Source: Pelomonas sp. KK5
Lineage (GTDB): Bacteria; Pseudomonadota; Gammaproteobacteria; Burkholderiales; Burkholderiaceae_C
Reading direction: 5' to 3'
NCBI RefSeq assembly: GCF_001984095.1
Contig: NZ_LYVQ01000017.1
Span: forward strand, 1-46,767
DNA: 46,767 nucleotides
The position numbers and the translations under genes are program-made. Position 1 is the first letter of the stretch; the number at the start of each line of letters is the position of its first letter. This document shows, one piece after another, positions 16,675 through 24,455 of the stretch. The notes under the pieces were generated by a model, which saw only the letters and a program-made list of their open reading frames with translations, ran no database searches and was not told where the DNA came from.

Positions 16675-17733
16675 ATGACCTACCTCCTCAACTGCTGGTA
16701 CGTCGCCGGATGGTCCGAAGACGTCCGGCCCGGCGCCCTGCTGAGCCGCACGCTGGTGGAACAGCCGGTCCTGATGTTCCGCGACGCGGCGGGCCAGGCT
16801 CGCGCGCTGCTTGACCGCTGCCCGCACCGCTTCGCCCCCTTGTCCATGGGCAAGCTCAGCGACGACGGCCAGTCGGTGCAATGCGCCTATCACGGCCTGC
16901 GCTTCGACAGCCAGGGCGCCTGCGTGCACAACCCGCACGGCGACGGCCGCATCCCCGCGGCGGCGAAGGTGCGCAGCTTCCCGCTCGTCGAACGCTACGG
17001 GATCCTGTGGATCTGGATGGGCGAGGCCAGCCGGGCCGATGCCGCGCGGATCCCGGACTTCTCGCTGATCGATCCCGAGCACTGGCACGTGGGCAGGCGC
17101 TACCTGCATGCCAAGGCCAACTACGTGCTCGAGACCGACAACATCATGGATTTGTCGCACGTGGAGTTCCTGCACCCCAGCACGCTGGGCACACCGGCGG
17201 TGAAGAACGCGCTGACCGACATCCGGCAGGACGGCAACACCGTGTATTCGATGAGGCAGACCGAGGCGGAAGTCCTGACGCCCTTTCTCTATGGCTCGCT
17301 GGGCTATGAGCCTGGCACGCTGATCGACCGCTGGTTCGATGTGCGCTGGGATGCGCCTGCCAACATGCTGCTGATCGCCGGCGGCACCCCCACCGGCCGG
17401 CCGCGCAGCGAAGGCCGCGAGAGCGCGCTGCCGCACCTGTTCACGCCGGAGACGGCGACGACGACGCACTACTGGTTCGCCGCGACCCGCCCCAAGGCGA
17501 TGGGGCCGGCCGGTGCCCAGATCGCCGAGAAGATCGCCGACGCCCTCAGCCTGCCCTTCACCCAGGAAGACCTGCCGATGCTGGAGGCGCAGCAGCGTGC
17601 CATGGGCGAGGCCGACTTCTGGTCGCTCAAGCCGGTGCTGCTGGGCGGCGATGCGCCCGCGGTGCGCGCGCGGCGCGTGCTGGACAAGCTGATCGCCGAC
17701 GAACAGGCCCAGGGCGCGGGCGGTGCGCCATGA
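16675..17733 (+). CDS. Rieske oxygenase, VanA-like (vanillate O-demethylase oxygenase type)
   Basis: This 352-residue oxygenase has the Rieske motif C49-x-H51 ... C70-x2-H73 (DRCPHRF ... QCAYHGL). The mononuclear iron motif TDNIMDLSHVEFLH has Asp159 with His162 and His167. The start MTYLLNCWYVAGWSEDV and the overall length are typical of VanA, which removes methyl groups from methoxybenzoates using a VanB-type reductase; close relatives hydroxylate other rings. No reductase is adjacent, so it probably relies on the reductase at 2726-3706 or one elsewhere. It is inserted between DUF1329 and the YCF48-like gene, and its stop overlaps the next start (ATGA). Confidence 0.93.
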   Translation: MTYLLNCWYVAGWSEDVRPGALLSRTLVEQPVLMFRDAAGQARALLDRCPHRFAPLSMGKLSDDGQSVQCAYHGLRFDSQGACVHNPHGDGRIPAAAKVRSFPLVERYGILWIWMGEASRADAARIPDFSLIDPEHWHVGRRYLHAKANYVLETDNIMDLSHVEFLHPSTLGTPAVKNALTDIRQDGNTVYSMRQTEAEVLTPFLYGSLGYEPGTLIDRWFDVRWDAPANMLLIAGGTPTGRPRSEGRESALPHLFTPETATTTHYWFAATRPKAMGPAGAQIAEKIADALSLPFTQEDLPMLEAQQRAMGEADFWSLKPVLLGGDAPAVRARRVLDKLIADEQAQGAGGAP

Positions 17734-18782
17734 AGCGGGCCACGCGAGCCGCAGCGCTGATCGGCGCCGCCCTTCTGGTCGGCGCGTACCCGGTTGCGGC
17801 ACAGCGCAACGATCCGCTGCAACACGCCGCGCTGCAGGTGCCGCGGGCCGCGCAAGGCGTGATGCTGGCGGTGGCCGCCGCCGGCCCGCGATGGGTGGCA
17901 GCCGGCGAGCGCGGCATCGTGCTGTGGTCCGACGACGGTGCCGCGAACTGGCAGCAGGCCAAGGTGCCGGTGTCGGTCAGCCTCACCTCGCTGAGCTTCC
18001 CGAGCCCGCAGCAGGGCTGGGCCGCCGGCCACAGCGGCACCGTGCTGCACACCGCCGATGGGGGCAAGACCTGGACCCTGCAGCTCGACGGCCGCGCGGC
18101 AGCCGTCCTGGAACGCAAGGCCGCGCAGGCCAGCGGCGACGCGGGCCGTGTCGAGCAGGCCGAACAACTGGTCAGCGACGGCCCGGACAAGCCCTTCCTG
18201 GCCGTGCACTTCTGGAACGCGCAACGCGGCTTCGTCATCGGTGCCTACGGCCTCATCTTCGGCACCGAGGACGGGGGCAAGACCTGGACCTCGTGGTCCG
18301 ACCGCCTGGACAACCCGCGGGGCCTGCACCTCAACGCGCTGCACGTCGAGGGTGATCTCGTCATGCTGGCCGGCGAGCAGGGCCTGCTGCTGCGCTCCAC
18401 CAATGGCGGCCGCCGCTTCGAGCCGGTGGAGACGCCCTACAAGGGCAGCTGGTTCGCCATCGCGGGCCGGGGCGAGCAGGTCGTGGTCGGCGGCCTGCGC
18501 GGGAACGTGTTCTGGTCGGGCGACCGGGGCCGCAGCTTCAGCGCCTCGCAGGTCCCCGTGCCGGTGACCATCTCGAGCGCCCTGCTCACGCGCGACGGCG
18601 ACTGGCTGTTCAGCAACCAGGCGGGCCTGCTGTTGCGCAGCAAGGACCAGGGCCGCAGCCTGCAGCCGCTGAATACGCTGAAGGCGCCGCCCGGCCCGCC
18701 GCTGACCGCACTGGCCCAAGGTGCCGACGGCGCCCTCGTCGCCGCCAGCTTTGCGGGTGCCCTGCGCCTCGCACCCCAATGA
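17730..18782 (+). CDS. YCF48-like beta-propeller exported protein
   Basis: This 350-residue protein has a signal peptide (hydrophobic AALIGAALLVGAYPVAAQ, cleaved after A-Q near residue 27). The mature part shows repeated blade motifs GxGKTWT / DDGAANWQQ / DGGKTWTLQL / NGGRRFEPVE / DRGRSFSASQ, the sialidase/BNR-like repeats of YCF48 (HCF136-like) propellers. In bacteria such proteins act as assembly or stability factors for membrane complexes. It overlaps both the Rieske gene upstream and the MMPL transporter downstream by 4 nt, which ties it closely to the transporter. An accessory role for that transporter is inferred. Confidence 0.87.
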   Translation: MKRATRAAALIGAALLVGAYPVAAQRNDPLQHAALQVPRAAQGVMLAVAAAGPRWVAAGERGIVLWSDDGAANWQQAKVPVSVSLTSLSFPSPQQGWAAGHSGTVLHTADGGKTWTLQLDGRAAAVLERKAAQASGDAGRVEQAEQLVSDGPDKPFLAVHFWNAQRGFVIGAYGLIFGTEDGGKTWTSWSDRLDNPRGLHLNALHVEGDLVMLAGEQGLLLRSTNGGRRFEPVETPYKGSWFAIAGRGEQVVVGGLRGNVFWSGDRGRSFSASQVPVPVTISSALLTRDGDWLFSNQAGLLLRSKDQGRSLQPLNTLKAPPGPPLTALAQGADGALVAASFAGALRLAPQ

Positions 18783-21244
18783 CCTTCCGCCGAGTCTTCG
18801 CCCACGCCATGCATGCTCCCTCAATCCCAACCTGTCCGCCGGCCGGCGACCTGGCTAGCTTCGACCCGCGCTCCGGCTCGCTGGTCGAACGTGCCTTGTT
18901 CAACCACCGGCGGCTCGTGCTGCTGCTGTGCGGGCTGGTGACGCTGCTGCTGGGTTTCCAGGCCACGCGGCTGACGCTCAACGCCAGCTTCGAGAAGATG
19001 ATCCCGAGTGGCCACCCGTACATCGTCAACTACCTGAAGCACCGCGGTGAGCTGGCCGGCCTGGGCAACTCGCTGCGCATCGCCGTCGAGCCTCGCGCGC
19101 CGAGCATCTACGACAGGCAATACCTGCAGACGCTGCAGAAGCTCAGCGACGAGGTGCTCCTGCTGCCTGGGGTCGACCGCGCCTACATGAAGAGCCTGTG
19201 GACCCCCTCCACGCGCTGGGTCGGCGTGACGGAAGACGGCCTGGAAGGCGGGCCGGTGATCCCCGAGGGCTACGACGGCTCGGCCGAGGCCATGCAGCAG
19301 TTGCGCCGCAACATCGAGCGCTCGGGCGAAATCGGCCAGCTCGTGGCGCGCGACATGCGCTCCACGATCATCTACCTGCCGCTGCTGGAACGCACGCCGG
19401 ACGGCCAGGCGCTGGACTATGCCGCGCTGTCCAGCACCCTGGAAGAGATCCGCGTCAAGTACGAAAAGACCGGCGTGGTGCGGCTGCACATCACCGGCTT
19501 CGCCAAGGTCGTCGGTGACCTGATCGAGGGCCTGTCCAGGATCCTGGTGTTCTTCGCGGTCGCGATCGCCATCACCCACAAGCTGATGCTCGCCTACACG
19601 CGTTGCCTGCGCTCGGCCACGCTGGTCGTGATCTGTTCGCTGGTCGCCGTCGTATGGCAACTGGGGCTGCTGCCGCTGCTGGGCTACGAGCTCGACCCCT
19701 ACTCGGTGCTGGTGCCCTTCCTGGTGTTTGCCATCGGCATGAGCCACGGCGCCCAGAAGATGAACGGGATCATGCAGGACATCGGTCGGGGCATGCATCG
19801 AGTGGTGGCCGCGCGCTTCACCTTCCGCCGCCTGTTCCTGGCCGGGCTGATGGCACTGCTGTGCGACGCGGTGGGCTTTGCGGTGCTGACGACGATCCAG
19901 ATCAAGGTCATCCAGGAACTGGCCTTGATCGCCAGCATCGGTGTGGCGGTGCTGATCTTCACCAACCTCATCCTGCTGCCCGTGCTGCTGAGCTACGTCG
20001 GCGTCAGCGCCAAGGCCGCCCAGCGCAGCCTGCGCGAGGAGGCGGCCGAAGCGCGCGGCGAGGCGCAGCCCCGGCTGTGGCGCGTGCTCAACCTGTTCAC
20101 GCAGCGCCGCTGGGCCACGCTGACCCTGGCCGTCGGCGCGCTGCTGGCCGTGGCCGGCTTCATCGTCAGCCTGAATCTGAAGATCGGCGATCTGGATCCG
20201 GGCGCGCCCGAGCTGCGGGCCGACAGCCGCTACAACCGCGATGCGGCCTACCTGACCCGGCACTACGGGGCCAGCTCCGACGTCCTGGCCGTGATGGTGA
20301 AGACGCCCGACCAGGCCTGCTCCGCGGTGGACACCGTGCTCAGCGTGGACCGCCTCGAATGGGAACTGCGCCAGTTGCCGGGCGTGGAGTCCACCAACTC
20401 GCTGGCGCGGCTGAACCGCGGCGTCAGCGTCGGGCTGAACGAAGGCCACGCGAAGTGGTACGAGGTGCTGAACAGCCAGACCATGGCCAACACGGTCACC
20501 GCGAACGCGCCGCGCGGCCTCTACAACGACACCTGCAACCTGCTCACCGTCTACGCCTACCTGGCCGACCACAAGGCGGACACGCTGGCCCGCGTCGTCG
20601 ACAAGGTGGAGCAGTTCGCCCGGGCCAACGACACGCCGGACGTGAAGTTCCTGCTCGCGGCCGGCAACGCGGGCATCGAGGCGGCGACCAACATCGTCGT
20701 GCGCAAGGCCAACTGGCAGATGCTGGCCTGCGTCTACGGCGCGGTGACCCTGCTGTGCCTGCTGACCTTCCGCTCCTGGCGGGCCGTCGTGTGCGCGGTG
20801 CTGCCGCTGGTGGTCACCTCCATCCTGTGCGAGGCGCTGATGGTGGCACTCGGCATCGGCGTGAAGGTAGCCACCTTGCCGGTGATCGCGCTGGGCGTGG
20901 GCATCGGCGTCGACTATGCGCTGTACGTGATGAGCATCGTGCTGGCCCGCATGCGCCAGGGCGACACCCTGGCCCAGGCCTACCGGCAGGCGCTGCGCTT
21001 CACCGGCAAGGTGGTGCTGCTGACCGGCATCACGCTGGCGGTGAGCGTGGCCACCTGGGCCCTGTCGCCGATCAAGTTCCAGGCCGACATGGGCATCCTG
21101 CTGGCGTTCATGTTCCTCTGGAACATGGTGGGCGCGCTGGTGCTGCTGCCCGCGCTGGCGCACTTCCTCCTGCCGGACGGCTGCTTCTCAAGGCCCCGGT
21201 CCGCGACGGCCCGCCAGGATGGTGTCGAGGGCGTGCCGGCTTGA
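18779..21244 (+). CDS. MMPL/RND-superfamily transporter
   Basis: This 821-residue membrane protein has two repeats. Each begins with one transmembrane helix (VLLLCGLVTLLLGF near residue 45; TLTLAVGALLAVAGFIV near 445), then a large periplasmic loop, then a five-helix block. The motifs MSHGAQKMNG after the first block and LGVGIGVDYALYVMS in the second correspond to the proton-relay helix region of RND/MMPL proteins. Such transporters export or import lipids, sterols, hopanoids and other hydrophobic compounds. It forms a translationally coupled pair with the YCF48-like gene (ATGA). A terminator-like hairpin lies just downstream, so it may close one transcript. Confidence 0.9.
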   Translation: MTFRRVFAHAMHAPSIPTCPPAGDLASFDPRSGSLVERALFNHRRLVLLLCGLVTLLLGFQATRLTLNASFEKMIPSGHPYIVNYLKHRGELAGLGNSLRIAVEPRAPSIYDRQYLQTLQKLSDEVLLLPGVDRAYMKSLWTPSTRWVGVTEDGLEGGPVIPEGYDGSAEAMQQLRRNIERSGEIGQLVARDMRSTIIYLPLLERTPDGQALDYAALSSTLEEIRVKYEKTGVVRLHITGFAKVVGDLIEGLSRILVFFAVAIAITHKLMLAYTRCLRSATLVVICSLVAVVWQLGLLPLLGYELDPYSVLVPFLVFAIGMSHGAQKMNGIMQDIGRGMHRVVAARFTFRRLFLAGLMALLCDAVGFAVLTTIQIKVIQELALIASIGVAVLIFTNLILLPVLLSYVGVSAKAAQRSLREEAAEARGEAQPRLWRVLNLFTQRRWATLTLAVGALLAVAGFIVSLNLKIGDLDPGAPELRADSRYNRDAAYLTRHYGASSDVLAVMVKTPDQACSAVDTVLSVDRLEWELRQLPGVESTNSLARLNRGVSVGLNEGHAKWYEVLNSQTMANTVTANAPRGLYNDTCNLLTVYAYLADHKADTLARVVDKVEQFARANDTPDVKFLLAAGNAGIEAATNIVVRKANWQMLACVYGAVTLLCLLTFRSWRAVVCAVLPLVVTSILCEALMVALGIGVKVATLPVIALGVGIGVDYALYVMSIVLARMRQGDTLAQAYRQALRFTGKVVLLTGITLAVSVATWALSPIKFQADMGILLAFMFLWNMVGALVLLPALAHFLLPDGCFSRPRSATARQDGVEGVPA

Positions 21245-21255
21245 CCACGGCCCAT

Positions 21256-21288
21256 GCCGCGCGGGCCCACAGGGCGCGGCCACTTTTT
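21256..21288 (+). terminator. Intrinsic terminator or attenuator after the MMPL gene
   Basis: GCCGCGC (21256-21262) pairs perfectly with GCGCGGC (21274-21280), with an 11-nt loop, and is followed by CACTTTTT (T-run 21284-21288). The GGAG ribosome site of the next gene follows immediately, so read-through would give a lower level of the yciI-FAH-extradiol-GST genes. Confidence 0.65.
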
Positions 21289-21299
21289 GGAGATGACCG

Positions 21300-21623
21300 A
21301 TGCTTTACCTGCGAATCTGCTTTGACAAAGCCGACGACGCCCCGCTGCGCAGCCAATGGATCCAGCAGCACCGCCAGTACGTCGCCAGCCACCTGGGCGA
21401 CGACAAGGCCGTCAAGGTCGTGCAGGCGGGCCCGATGTGCGTCGGTGACGACACGGGCAGCAATCTGGGCAGCTTCCTCGTCGTGGAAGCCCCGTCGCTC
21501 GCCGACGTGCAGGCCTTTCACGACAACGATCCGTTCACGCGCGCCGGTCTGTTCGAGCGCGCGGATGTCGTGCGCTGGGACCGCCACATCGGCAACCCCT
21601 CGCAGGACAAGTACGTGCCCTGA
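21300..21623 (+). CDS. YciI-family protein
   Basis: This 107-residue YciI protein has the family pattern RSQWIQQHRQYVASHLGDD, then QAGPMCVGDDTGSNLGSFLVVEAPSLADVQAFHDNDPFTRAGLF and VRWDRHIG at the end. The conserved His of the first helix and the DPF loop make up the presumed active site. It is only distantly like the YciI protein at 6764-7153. It lies at the start of a ring-cleavage set (FAH hydrolase, extradiol dioxygenase, GST) and may act on a muconolactone- or dienol-type product (inference). The ribosome site is GGAG before ATG at 21300. Confidence 0.88.
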   Translation: MLYLRICFDKADDAPLRSQWIQQHRQYVASHLGDDKAVKVVQAGPMCVGDDTGSNLGSFLVVEAPSLADVQAFHDNDPFTRAGLFERADVVRWDRHIGNPSQDKYVP

Positions 21624-21668
21624 ACAGCGGCGCCTTTTCTTTCCCTCAACTCCTACCCGAGTCATCCG

Positions 21669-22505
21669 ATGAAGCTACTGAGACACGGCGCCGCGGGCGC
21701 CGAGAAACCCGGCGCGGTCGATGCGCAAGGCCACATGCGCGACCTGTCGCTGCTGGTGCCGGACTGGACGCCCGATTGGCTGGCCCCCGGGAAACTGAAG
21801 GCACTCCGGGCCATCGACCTGACGCAGATGCCGCTGGTGCCGCCGGGCACGCGGCTGGGCGCCCCGACGGCCGGTGTGCGGCAGTTCGTGGCCATCGGCC
21901 TGAACTACCGCAAGCATGCGGAGGAAGCCGGCCTGGAGATCCCGAAGGAGCCTATCGTCTTCATGAAGGCCCTGACCTCCATCGCCGGGCCGGACGACGA
22001 CGTGGTGCTGCCCGAAGGATCGGTGGCGGGCGACTGGGAGATCGAACTCGGCTTCGTCATCGGCAGCCGGTGCAAGAACGTGCCGGAGCACGAGGCGCTG
22101 CAGCACGTGGCCGGCTACTGCCTGGCCAACGACGTGTCCGAGCGCGACTGGCAGACCAAGCGCAACGGTCAATGGGGCAAGGGCAAGAGCTTCGACGGCT
22201 TCGGCCCGCTCGGTCCCTGGCTCGTGACCACCGATGAGCTGCCCGACCCGCAGGCCGTCCCGCTGGAGCTGAGGGTCAACGGCGAGGTCCGCCAGTCCAG
22301 CCGCACCGCCGACATGATCTTCCCGGTGGCGCAGATCTTGTCCTACCTCAGCCAGTTCATGACCCTGCTGCCGGGCGACGTCGTCATCACCGGCACGCCC
22401 CAGGGCGTCGGGCATGGCATGAAGCCGCCGGTGTTCCTGAAGCGCGGCGATGTGATGACCCTGTCTGCCGGCCCGCTGGGGACGCAGCGCCAGCAGGTGC
22501 GCTGA
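21669..22505 (+). CDS. Fumarylacetoacetate hydrolase (FAH)-family enzyme
   Basis: This 278-residue member of the FAH superfamily has the divalent metal ligands Glu124 and Glu126 (GDWEIELGFVIG) and Asp155 (LANDVSERDWQ), plus GLNYRKHAEEAG and the TGTPQGVGHGMKPP end motif. The family includes C-C bond hydrolases, 2-hydroxypenta-2,4-dienoate hydratases, acylpyruvate hydrolases and oxaloacetate-type decarboxylases. With an extradiol dioxygenase 12 nt downstream, hydrolysis or hydration of a meta-cleavage product is the most sensible role. The N-terminal lid region of about 65 residues is typical of the 280-residue bacterial form. Confidence 0.93.
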   Translation: MKLLRHGAAGAEKPGAVDAQGHMRDLSLLVPDWTPDWLAPGKLKALRAIDLTQMPLVPPGTRLGAPTAGVRQFVAIGLNYRKHAEEAGLEIPKEPIVFMKALTSIAGPDDDVVLPEGSVAGDWEIELGFVIGSRCKNVPEHEALQHVAGYCLANDVSERDWQTKRNGQWGKGKSFDGFGPLGPWLVTTDELPDPQAVPLELRVNGEVRQSSRTADMIFPVAQILSYLSQFMTLLPGDVVITGTPQGVGHGMKPPVFLKRGDVMTLSAGPLGTQRQQVR

Positions 22506-22517
22506 GCGCAGAACGTC

Positions 22518-23456
22518 ATGAGCGTCATCCAGAACCCAGGCCGGACACCGGCCGTTCATTCGGTCGACGAGTTCGCCATCAGCGTGCCCGACCTGCAGGA
22601 GGCGCGGCACTTCTACCGCTGCTTCGGGCTCGACGTGCGCGATGAAGACGGCGGCCTCTGCCTCTACACCTTCGGGCATTCCCACCGCTGGGGCCGCGTC
22701 CTGCCGGGCGTGGTGAAACGGCTGCTGTGGGTCAGCTTCGGCATCCATGCGGATGATCTGCCCCGCTTCGAAGACCGCGTGGCCGCCGGCGTGGAACGCA
22801 TGGCGCCACCCGCCCATGCCTGCGCCGAAGGCCTCTGGCTGCAGGGCCCGGACGGCCTGCCGATCCAGTTGAAGGTGGCCGCCAAGTGTTCGCCCAGCCA
22901 GCCCGCGCATCAGCAGGCCTGGCCCGCTTGCGCCAACCGCGGCCGGGCACCGGCACGCAGCAAGGTGCCGGTGGTGCAGCCGCTGTACCTGTCGCACATC
23001 CTGATGTTCAGCGCCGATGTCGACGAGGCGGTGCGCTTCTACAACGAGGTCCTGGGGCTGAAGCTTTCGGACAGGTCAGGCTCGGTGATCGCCTTCATGC
23101 ACACGCCGCACGGGAGCGACCACCACCTGGTGGCCCTGGCCAAGAGCGGCGGCGGCGGGCTGCATCACAGCAGCTGGAGCGTGGACAGCCTGGATGCCGT
23201 GGGCACGGGCATGGAGCAGATGGCGCGGGCCGGCTATGCGCGCGGCTGGGGCGTGGGACGGCACGTGCTCGGTTCCAACTACTTCCGCTATGTGCGCGAC
23301 CCCTGGGGCAGCTATGCGGAGTACTCCTACGACATCGACTTCGTGGAGTCCGGGGCCGAGTGGCCGGCGGCCGACCACCCGGCCGAAGACGCGCTCTATG
23401 TCTGGGGCCCCGAAATGCCGTCCGACTTCGTCACCAACTTCGAGCTTGCGGGCTGA
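22518..23456 (+). CDS. Extradiol ring-cleavage dioxygenase, type I (VOC, BphC-like)
   Basis: This 312-residue two-domain glyoxalase/VOC protein cleaves a catechol next to the diol using Fe(II). The N-terminal domain (residues 1 to about 125) has lost metal ligands, as usual. The C-terminal domain holds His160 (LYLSHILMF), His216 (GLHHSSWSV) and Glu268 (SYAEYSYD), at spacings that fit the 2-His-1-Glu site of BphC/XylE-type enzymes. The DPWGSYAEYSYDID end agrees with this family. Length is normal. It lies between the FAH hydrolase and the GST and supports a meta-cleavage pathway; the substrate could be a substituted catechol, for example the O-demethylated product of the oxygenases. Confidence 0.92.
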   Translation: MSVIQNPGRTPAVHSVDEFAISVPDLQEARHFYRCFGLDVRDEDGGLCLYTFGHSHRWGRVLPGVVKRLLWVSFGIHADDLPRFEDRVAAGVERMAPPAHACAEGLWLQGPDGLPIQLKVAAKCSPSQPAHQQAWPACANRGRAPARSKVPVVQPLYLSHILMFSADVDEAVRFYNEVLGLKLSDRSGSVIAFMHTPHGSDHHLVALAKSGGGGLHHSSWSVDSLDAVGTGMEQMARAGYARGWGVGRHVLGSNYFRYVRDPWGSYAEYSYDIDFVESGAEWPAADHPAEDALYVWGPEMPSDFVTNFELAG

Positions 23457-23471
23457 TCCGGAGACAAGCGC

Positions 23472-24455
23472 ATGAATGCATCGATACAGGCCCTCGTGGC
23501 CGACACCCGTGCCGCCATCGACAGCGAGGGCGAGCTGATCGGCGCGTCTTCTTCCACCCGCACGCTGCCGCGCTTCGAGCTGTTCAGCGCGGCCAATTCG
23601 GTCTGCTCGCAGAAGGTGCGCGCGGTGCTCGCCCTGCACGGCCTTCCCTACCGCTCGCACATGATGAACCTGTTCAGCGGCCAGACCTATCTTCCGGCCC
23701 ATGTGCGCCTGCGCATGCTGGCTTGCGAGCAGATCGGGGCGAAGCTGGTGGACCGGCATACCGGCAGCACCTCGGTGGCCTCGGGTGGTGGTTGCGATGC
23801 GGCCGTGGTGCCCACGCTGGTGGACTGGGACGCAGGCACCGTGGTGGTGGACTCCAAGCGCATCTGCCGGCACATCGACGACGTCGCGGTGGCAGGCGGC
23901 GCGCGCAGCCTGCGACCGCTCGCCCTGGCGCCGGCGATCGACGCCGAGCTGGACATCATCGACAACCTGCCCAACTACCAGATGCTCAGCGGCAAGCCGC
24001 CCGGCGAAGACCTTCGCCCCGCCGGGCAGCGTGGCAAGAACGGCGTCGACTTTGCGATGAGCAAGGTGGAGCGCTGCGAACGCTACCTGGCGGAGTTCGC
24101 CGACGACGAGGTGCTGGTGCGTGGCTACACCGCCAAGCACGCCAAGGAGTTGAGCGCGGCGCAGCAGCTGTTCACGGAAGCGCGCATGCGCGAGGCCTAT
24201 GCCACCGCCGAATCGGCCTGCGCGATGCTGGAGCAGCAACGCCAGGCCGCCACGACGGCGTGGCTGCTGGCCGACCAGGTGACGATGGCGGACCTCTACT
24301 GGGCCATCGAGTTGCTGCGCATGGCCAATATGGGCGCGGACACGTTCTGGCGGGACGGCAAGCGGCCCGCGGTGGCCGCCTACGCCGCGCGGCTGCGCGA
24401 ACTGCCTGCGATCCAGCAGGCGGTCGTCCACTGGCCCGGCGCCTTGTTCAACTGA
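23472..24455 (+). CDS. Glutathione S-transferase-like protein with active-site cysteine
   Basis: This 327-residue protein has a thioredoxin-like N-terminal domain starting at FELFSAANSVCSQKVRAVLALHGL and a C-terminal helical domain ending WPGALFN. The SVCSQKVR motif (Ser43, Cys45) closely parallels SICSMKTR of the glutathione-dependent reductive dehalogenase PcpC (my recollection), and the extra length is similar to that of the ring-compound GSTs (maleylpyruvate isomerase-like, LinD/PcpC-like). Such enzymes use glutathione on ring or ring-cleavage substrates. Glutathione reductase at 27914-29272 could recycle glutathione disulfide. The last 8 nt overlap the convergent Rieske gene. Confidence 0.85.
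   Translation: MNASIQALVADTRAAIDSEGELIGASSSTRTLPRFELFSAANSVCSQKVRAVLALHGLPYRSHMMNLFSGQTYLPAHVRLRMLACEQIGAKLVDRHTGSTSVASGGGCDAAVVPTLVDWDAGTVVVDSKRICRHIDDVAVAGGARSLRPLALAPAIDAELDIIDNLPNYQMLSGKPPGEDLRPAGQRGKNGVDFAMSKVERCERYLAEFADDEVLVRGYTAKHAKELSAAQQLFTEARMREAYATAESACAMLEQQRQAATTAWLLADQVTMADLYWAIELLRMANMGADTFWRDGKRPAVAAYAARLRELPAIQQAVVHWPGALFN

Noticed and set aside
18821-21163. 780-codon minus-strand frame opposite the MMPL transporter
   Set aside because: It is His/Gln/Gly-rich and lacks any recognisable motif, while the plus strand has a full RND/MMPL protein.
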